NCBI RefSeq assembly: GCF_003123685.1 | Contig: NZ_QCYJ01000130.1 | Coordinates: 248,001 to 312,000 of the forward strand | Source: Nocardia aurea | GTDB taxonomy: Bacteria > Actinomycetota > Actinomycetes > Mycobacteriales > Mycobacteriaceae | DNA: 64,000 nt | Direction of reading: 5' to 3' | Shown: positions 60,301 through 64,000 of the stretch, in pieces | Layout of the letters: every line of letters begins with the position of its first letter | Numbering within the stretch: position 1 is the first letter of the stretch | Notes under the pieces: generated by a model | Database searches by the model: none | What the model saw: only the letters and a program-made list of their open reading frames with translations | Told to the model about the DNA's origin: nothing | Translations under genes and position numbers: made by a program

Positions 60301-61579
60301 CGCCGACCCGGTACCGGGGACGGTCCCGGCCGGCGGCGGCCCCGCGCCGAGGGCTGCCGTACCGATCGCCACGGGCGGCGCGACCATGACGCTGACCCGT
60401 TCGGCGCCCGCGCCCGCACGTTCCCGGCGCGACAATTCCGCGCCGTTCACCCGGCACGCGCCGCTGACGACGTCGCTGGTGCGCAACGAACAACTGTCGC
60501 GACCGGGCTCCTCGAAAGAGGTGCGTCAGTTCGGATTCGACCTGCGCGGACTGAACGCCGCCTACGAGGTCGGCGATTCGCTGGGCGTATGGCCCGCCAA
60601 CTGCGAATCCCTGGTGACCGAATGGCTCGACGCCACCGGTCTGGACGGGCGGCGCGGTATCGAGGTCGACGGCAGGGAGGTGCCGCTGTCGCAGGCGCTG
60701 CGCACCCACTACGACATCACCAAGATCAGTCACGACCTGCTGACCTTCGTGGCCGACCACAATCCGAGTCAGCAACTCGCCAAACTGCTGCGCCGCGACA
60801 ACCGCAACGAACTCGACAACTACCTGTGGGATCGCCAAGCCGTCGACGTGCTGCGCGATTTCCCGGTGCGCGCCGATCTGGTCGATTGGCTCGCGACGAT
60901 GAAGAAGTTGCAGCCGCGCCAGTATTCGATTTCATCGAGTCCGCTGGTCAGCCCCGACGAGGTGCAGTTGACCGTCGGCGTGGTGCGCTACGGCGATCCG
61001 GCGATGGCGGGTTCGGCGGCCAGGCGCGGCGGCGTGTGCTCGACCTATCTCGCGGATCGTGTGGACGGCGTCGGCGCGGAAGTCCCCATCTTCCTCCAGC
61101 GCGCACCGCATTTCCGGCCGCCGCTGGACCCGAACGCGCCGATGATCATGGTCGGCCCCGGTACCGGGATCGCCCCGTTCCGCGGATTCCTCCAGGAGCG
61201 CAGGGCACTCGGCGCGACCGGAAGGAACTGGTTGTTCTTCGGCGAACAGCACGCCGCGCAGAACTTCTACTACCGCGCCGAACTCGAGGACATGTTCCGC
61301 TCGGGTTTCCTCACCCGCCTGGATCTGGCCTTCTCCCGGGATCAGCGCGAGCGGATCTACGTGCAGAACCGGATGATCGAACACGGTGCGGAACTGTGGT
61401 CGTGGCTGCGTGACGGAGCCCATTTCTACGTCTGCGGTGACGCCGCGCGCATGGCGAAGGATGTGGACGACACCCTGCTCCGCATCGCCCAGATCCACGG
61501 CAAACTCGACGAACCCGCCGCGCTCGCGTTCAAGAAACAGCTGATCGCCGATAAACGCTACGTACGCGACGTCTACTGA
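57326..61579 (+). CDS. NADPH-dependent assimilatory nitrate reductase fused to a CysJ-like flavoprotein
   Basis: One 1417-residue protein holds a whole electron chain. Residues 1-70 bind a 4Fe-4S cluster (C23, C26, C30, C63). The molybdopterin domain follows to about 720, with C156 (NSRLCMASA) as likely molybdenum ligand, as in Nas/Nap enzymes. A flavodoxin-like FMN domain lies at about 843-980 (LWASQTGNAEEFA, LGDSSYDDFCG), then a Gly/Pro linker, an FAD domain (RQYSISSSP) and an NADPH domain (GPGTGIAPFRGFLQERR). Nitrate would be reduced to nitrite with NADPH in the cytoplasm. No nitrite reductase or transporter is adjacent. A second ATG six codons in is possible. Confidence 0.93.
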   Translation: MAIIGSMSDAVTARTGGTANTACSYCGVGCGITVQTAPDATGKPMITKVSGDKSHPSNAGRLCTKGATHLELMKTPGRMETAYRRPERGQAPVPVPVDAAVTEAADRLRAILDEHGPDAIALYVSGQMSLEAQYLATKLAKGYLRTVHIEANSRLCMASAGTGYKQSLGSDGPPGSYDDFEHADLFFVIGANMADCHPILYLRMADRLKAGAKLIVVDPRRTDTTARADLFLQLKPGTDLALLNGILHLLVTNGDIDEEFIAEHTEGWDAMPEFLAEYTPDVVAGITGLAETDIRTAAAMIAEAGEWMSLWTMGLNQSTHGTWNTNALCNLHLATGAISRPGSGPFSLTGQPNAMGGREMGYMGPGLPGQRSLLAAADRAFVETAWDLAPGTLRTEAGPGTIEMFRAMADGSIKAAWIICSNPVASVANRKTVIAGLEAADLVIAQDTYTETATNSYADLLLPATLWAEADAVMVNSERNVTLLQQSVEPAGQARPDWLLIAQIATAMGFPGFEFDSSAEVFAEIQRFANPATGYDLRGMSYDALRESSMQWPCAEPGARRNPVRYLNDGVSQTLFVDESGHRPRLAFATPSRKAVFWPRPHMAQDEMPDDDYPFVLNTGRLQHQWHTMTKTGKITKLNKLNGKPFIEVHPEDAERLDLRPGDQLEIASRRGRAVLPVQISDRVRPGDCFAPFHWNDEQGEYLTINAVTNDAVDAASLQPEFKACAVSLRRVAPVPEPERDTPAMVGAGAGNGAAQAHPLAVMLGLDSGIAPTLSDVEQIYLGGYLAALQSLPVVGQPVLPESAPLSARSRMWIDGMLAGMYSRGAGLVDADFAGEETPAAPVTVLWASQTGNAEEFAAEVAERLAESGYAPRLLDMDSCELGVLTGDVLLISSTFGDGGPPDNGADFWDRLDDSVVRFTGMRYAVFALGDSSYDDFCGHGRKLDTKLAERGATRLLARTDSEPDYRESAERWLDDVLAALGGSGGGTESGPADPVPGTVPAGGGPAPRAAVPIATGGATMTLTRSAPAPARSRRDNSAPFTRHAPLTTSLVRNEQLSRPGSSKEVRQFGFDLRGLNAAYEVGDSLGVWPANCESLVTEWLDATGLDGRRGIEVDGREVPLSQALRTHYDITKISHDLLTFVADHNPSQQLAKLLRRDNRNELDNYLWDRQAVDVLRDFPVRADLVDWLATMKKLQPRQYSISSSPLVSPDEVQLTVGVVRYGDPAMAGSAARRGGVCSTYLADRVDGVGAEVPIFLQRAPHFRPPLDPNAPMIMVGPGTGIAPFRGFLQERRALGATGRNWLFFGEQHAAQNFYYRAELEDMFRSGFLTRLDLAFSRDQRERIYVQNRMIEHGAELWSWLRDGAHFYVCGDAARMAKDVDDTLLRIAQIHGKLDEPAALAFKKQLIADKRYVRDVY

Positions 61580-61652
61580 TCCGGGAGTCGGTCGACCGCG
61601 TCGGGCCCTATCCCCTTGCAGTGTCCGTCGGGTGCGGCGCAGTGCCCCGAAA

Positions 61653-62687
61653 TCAGACGAGGGGCGGGTTGAGCCGGGCGAAGTCGGGCAGGCGGCGGTA
61701 GGGGTAGTAGGGGTAGGGCGGGGTCGTCGCGCTCGCCTTGTCGAGACGGGCCAGATGTTCCGGTTCGAGTTGCCAGCCGACAGCGCCGAGATTCTGACGC
61801 AGTTGGTTCTCGTCGCGGGCCCCGACTATGACGGTGGCGACGGTCGGGCGGCTCAACAGCCAGTTGAGGGCGATCTGCGGGACCGTCCTCCCGGTTTCGG
61901 CGGCGATGTCGTCGAGCACGTCGACGACGTCGTAGAGCAGTTCGTCGTCCACCGGTGGACCCGCTTCCGCGGTCTGGTGCAGGCGGCTACCGGGGGGAAG
62001 CGGTTGCCCGCGCCGGATCTTGCCGGTGAGCCGTCCCCAGCCCAGCGGGCTCCACACGACCGCGCCGACACCCTGATCCTGTCCGAGCGGCATCAGCTCC
62101 CATTCGTAATCGCGCCCGACCAGCGAGTAGAAGACCTGATGCGCGACATACCTGGTGAGCCCGTCACGGTCCGCGGCGGCGAGTGATTTCATCAGCTCCC
62201 AGCCCGCGAAGTTGGAAGCGCCGAGGTAGCGAATCTTGCCCGCGCGGACCAGATCGTCGAGCGCGCCCAGTGTCTCCTCGACCGGGGTGCGCGCGTCGAA
62301 GGCGTGCAACTGGAACAGGTCGATGTGCTCGATTCCCAGTCGGCGCAGCGAATTCTCGACCGCGCCGATCAGTCGCGCCCGTCCGGAACCGGCTTCGTAC
62401 GGACCCGGGCCGGTCGGCAGGCCCGCCTTGGTCGAGATCAATACCTGATCGCGTCTGCCCGCGATGGCCGCGCCGAGGACTTCCTCGGACGCGCCGTCGG
62501 AATAGACGTCGGCGGTATCGAACATCGTGACCCCCGCCTCGACGCTGATGTCGACGAGTCTGCGCGCCTGCGCGGCGTCGGTGTCGCCCCAGGCGCTGAA
62601 CAGCGCTCCGCGTCCGCCGAAGGTGCCCGCGCCGAAACTCAGTGCGGGGACGAGCAGACCGGATGCGCCGAGCCGTCGGTACTCCAT
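61653..62687 (-). CDS. aldo/keto reductase
   Basis: The 344-residue TIM-barrel reductase has the full tetrad: Asp and Tyr in MFDTADVYSDG, Lys in ISTKAGL and His in DLFQLHAFD. The cofactor segment VATVIVGARDENQLRQNLGA is intact. AGGAG lies upstream of the ATG. It is divergent from a TetR-type regulator, which probably controls it. The substrate is not known. Confidence 0.9.
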   Translation of the reverse strand: MEYRRLGASGLLVPALSFGAGTFGGRGALFSAWGDTDAAQARRLVDISVEAGVTMFDTADVYSDGASEEVLGAAIAGRRDQVLISTKAGLPTGPGPYEAGSGRARLIGAVENSLRRLGIEHIDLFQLHAFDARTPVEETLGALDDLVRAGKIRYLGASNFAGWELMKSLAAADRDGLTRYVAHQVFYSLVGRDYEWELMPLGQDQGVGAVVWSPLGWGRLTGKIRRGQPLPPGSRLHQTAEAGPPVDDELLYDVVDVLDDIAAETGRTVPQIALNWLLSRPTVATVIVGARDENQLRQNLGAVGWQLEPEHLARLDKASATTPPYPYYPYRRLPDFARLNPPLV

Positions 62688-62766
62688 GGCAACTCCTAAA
62701 GGGTCTATAGTTCCGTTAACTCGAACGCTACACCCGTCGGCGCGTAAATGAAACTGGAGTACCGTT

Positions 62767-63393
62767 ATGACTTCCGAAGAGACCGCTCCCGGATCGATCC
62801 GGCCGGGCGGGCGCACCGCCCGGGTCCGCGAAGCGGTACTGCGGGCCGCGGGCGATCTGCTGGCCGAAAGAGGTTTCGCGGAACTGGATCTGGCCGAGGT
62901 CGCCGCCCACGCCGAGGTCGGCAAGACCACCGTCTACCGACGCTGGGGCAGCGCGACCGGGCTGGTGACCGATCTGCTGGTCGACATGGCCGAACAGTCC
63001 GTCGCACGGGCCGACACCGGCTCACTGCTCGGCGATCTCACCGCCAACGCGCGGTTGGTCGCGCGCACGCTCACCGATCCGCGCCAGGGGCGGCTGTTCC
63101 GTGCCGTCATCGCCGCGGCCACCTGCGACGAGGCGGCCGCCGCGGCCCTGCGCCGCTTCTACGACGTGCGGCTCACCGAATGGTCGCCGTGCGTGAGCGC
63201 CGCCGTCGCCAGGGGCGAGGCGCCCGAGGGCACCGATCCGCGCGCCGTCCTCTCGGCGGTCTCCGCGCCGCTGTACTACCGGCTGCTCGCCAGCGGCGAC
63301 CCGATCGACGAGACCGTGGCCGCTACCGCGGCGCGCGCGGCGTTCGACGCGGTTCGCGCGGGGACCCTGGTGCGGAATGCCGCTGAGTCGTGA
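62767..63393 (+). CDS. TetR family transcriptional regulator
   Basis: The 208-residue protein has a TetR helix-turn-helix (VREAVLRAAGDLLAERGFAELDLAEVAAHAEVGKTTVYRRWGSATGLVTDLL) and a helical ligand domain of the TetR_C type (RQGRLFRAVIAAATCDEAAAAAL). Divergence from an aldo/keto reductase suggests a small regulated pair. The intergenic region holds imperfect GTTC/GAAC repeats near 62710-62726 but no perfect palindrome. Confidence 0.9.
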   Translation: MTSEETAPGSIRPGGRTARVREAVLRAAGDLLAERGFAELDLAEVAAHAEVGKTTVYRRWGSATGLVTDLLVDMAEQSVARADTGSLLGDLTANARLVARTLTDPRQGRLFRAVIAAATCDEAAAAALRRFYDVRLTEWSPCVSAAVARGEAPEGTDPRAVLSAVSAPLYYRLLASGDPIDETVAATAARAAFDAVRAGTLVRNAAES

Positions 63394-63428
63394 CAGCGAA
63401 AGACGCTGGATAAGAGGATAATTGGGAG

Positions 63429-63665
63429 ATGAAGGGTGATCGAGTGGAGATCGTCGTCGATATCGGCGACAGGTCGAGCAATTACGAGATAGCGGCGACG
63501 CGAGCGGGCAGACGAGTCGACGTGCGGATAGCGCGCGGCGTGGTCGAGGTCAGCGAGGTGACCCGTACCGGTACCCCGGTGCGCACCGCGAGATTCATGG
63601 CCAATCGACTGGTGGCGCTGGTGGAACATCCGGCGAACGGGAGCGGGGCGCGGGACGGGGAGTGA
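63429..63665 (+). CDS. small hypothetical protein
   Basis: The family was not recognised. The 78-residue product is soluble, beta-rich and basic in the centre (MKGDRVEIVVDIGDRSSNYEIAATRAGRRVDVRIARGVVEVSEVTRTGTPVRTARFMANRLVALVEHP). It starts at an ATG 36 bases after the TetR gene, with a GGGAG stretch directly upstream. Typical codon usage supports it as real. Confidence 0.6.
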   Translation: MKGDRVEIVVDIGDRSSNYEIAATRAGRRVDVRIARGVVEVSEVTRTGTPVRTARFMANRLVALVEHPANGSGARDGE

Positions 63666-63806
63666 GCGGCGCGACGCCGCGACACACGGTCGATCCGTCC
63701 GTTCGGCCGCCGGATCGGCCCGAGAGGCGCATCCTCGATGCTGCTGGACTGTTTCACCTCGCGGGACCGGGTACCCGGGCGAGAGCGACGAGGACAGGAG
63801 CACACG

Positions 63807-64000
63807 ATGACCGATCGCAGCACATCTTCGAACGCGGTGCCGGGCGTCGGCGAGGTATCCGACGCCGACCTGGCCGAACAATCCACCCCGGTGTCACCGG
63901 ACGACGCCGAACAGGACGAACAGGTACTCGCCGACGCCGTGGACGCGGATACCTGGCACGCGGATGTCGCCGATATCGTCGACCAGGCGATCGAAGTGCC
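63807..64000 (+). CDS. acidic hypothetical protein, N-terminal part
   Basis: The frame is open to the window edge (64 codons). It reads MTDRSTSSNAVPGVGEVSDA then a strongly acidic stretch with ADVADIVDQAIEV near the end. AGGAG lies 6 bases before the ATG. Similar small acidic proteins of unknown function occur in Actinobacteria. Nothing further can be said without the rest. Confidence 0.55.
   Translation, partial: MTDRSTSSNAVPGVGEVSDADLAEQSTPVSPDDAEQDEQVLADAVDADTWHADVADIVDQAIEV

Noticed and set aside
62710..62767. Possible TetR operator with GTTC/GAAC arms and repeated CCGTTA
   Set aside because: Only four bases pair at each end and the inner positions mismatch; too weak to list as a site.

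Overview
The window is high-GC actinobacterial DNA, most likely from Nocardia or a close mycolic-acid-forming relative (Mycobacteriales). The evidence is a complete mce lipid-transport operon with mce-associated genes, a fused HadA/HadB mycolate dehydratase, the MenG/MenJ/MgtA block, DUF3558 lipoproteins, Mkl/MceG beside the L7/L12 and RNA polymerase genes, and many GTG starts. The species assignment is inference; the family-level placement is well supported. Most of the window is chromosomal core, with a band of small accessory regulators and redox enzymes between about 2.6 and 22 kb.

Layout. 1-1.5 kb: the str operon on the minus strand (rpsL, rpsG, start of fusA) with a recognisable promoter. 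1.5-9.3 kb: two DUF3558 lipoproteins, an HAD-like protein, 4-hydroxyphenylpyruvate dioxygenase divergent from an Lrp-type regulator, an AlkZ-like winged-helix protein, a quinone-oxidoreductase-like MDR protein and a membrane Ser/Thr kinase. 9.5-22.2 kb: acyl-ACP thioesterase, ferredoxin/NADP reductase FprB, a SixA-like phosphatase, and a run of regulator/effector pairs (MerR + aldo/keto reductase, ArsR + SRPBCC, MarR beside a VOC protein, XRE beside an aldo/keto reductase). Several pairs have perfect palindromic operators that can be read directly.

22.2-48.4 kb: the large minus-strand ribosomal/RNA polymerase region. In transcription order it holds tRNA-Thr, tRNA-Met, rpmG, hadAB, tRNA-Trp, secE, nusG, rplK, rplA, rplJ, rplL, then an 11-gene mce operon led by its own ATPase gene (mceG, yrbEA, yrbEB, mceA-F, two mas genes), then rpoB and rpoC. 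Strong hairpins follow rplA, rplL and rpoC, and another lies between rpoB and rpoC. The mce system is a predicted ATP-driven lipid importer: MceG powers the YrbE permease pair, MceA-F form the envelope-spanning channel, and the Mas proteins stabilise it.

48.5-57 kb: YajQ, tRNA-Tyr, HtpX, polyprenyl diphosphate synthase, MenJ, a membrane protein, an MgtA-like mannosyltransferase and MenG. This block resembles the Rv0556-Rv0563 neighbourhood of M. tuberculosis and supplies menaquinone biosynthesis (side chain, ring methylation, side-chain saturation). 57.3-61.6 kb: a single 1417-residue protein joining an assimilatory nitrate reductase to a CysJ-like flavodoxin/FAD/NADPH module, a self-contained NADPH nitrate reductase. 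61.6-64 kb: an aldo/keto reductase divergent from a TetR regulator, a small unknown gene and the start of an acidic unknown protein.

No CRISPR array, insertion sequence, prophage or rRNA gene was seen. The least ordinary points are the mce operon with linked ATPase between rplL and rpoB, an in-frame carboxymuconolactone-decarboxylase/acetyltransferase fusion with a strong internal translation start, a cysteine-free MerR protein behind an NmlR-type palindrome, a KstR-like operator before an orphan hotdog protein next to a small gene carrying a decayed copy of that protein's core, and an HAD protein with an altered active site and a histidine-rich tail.
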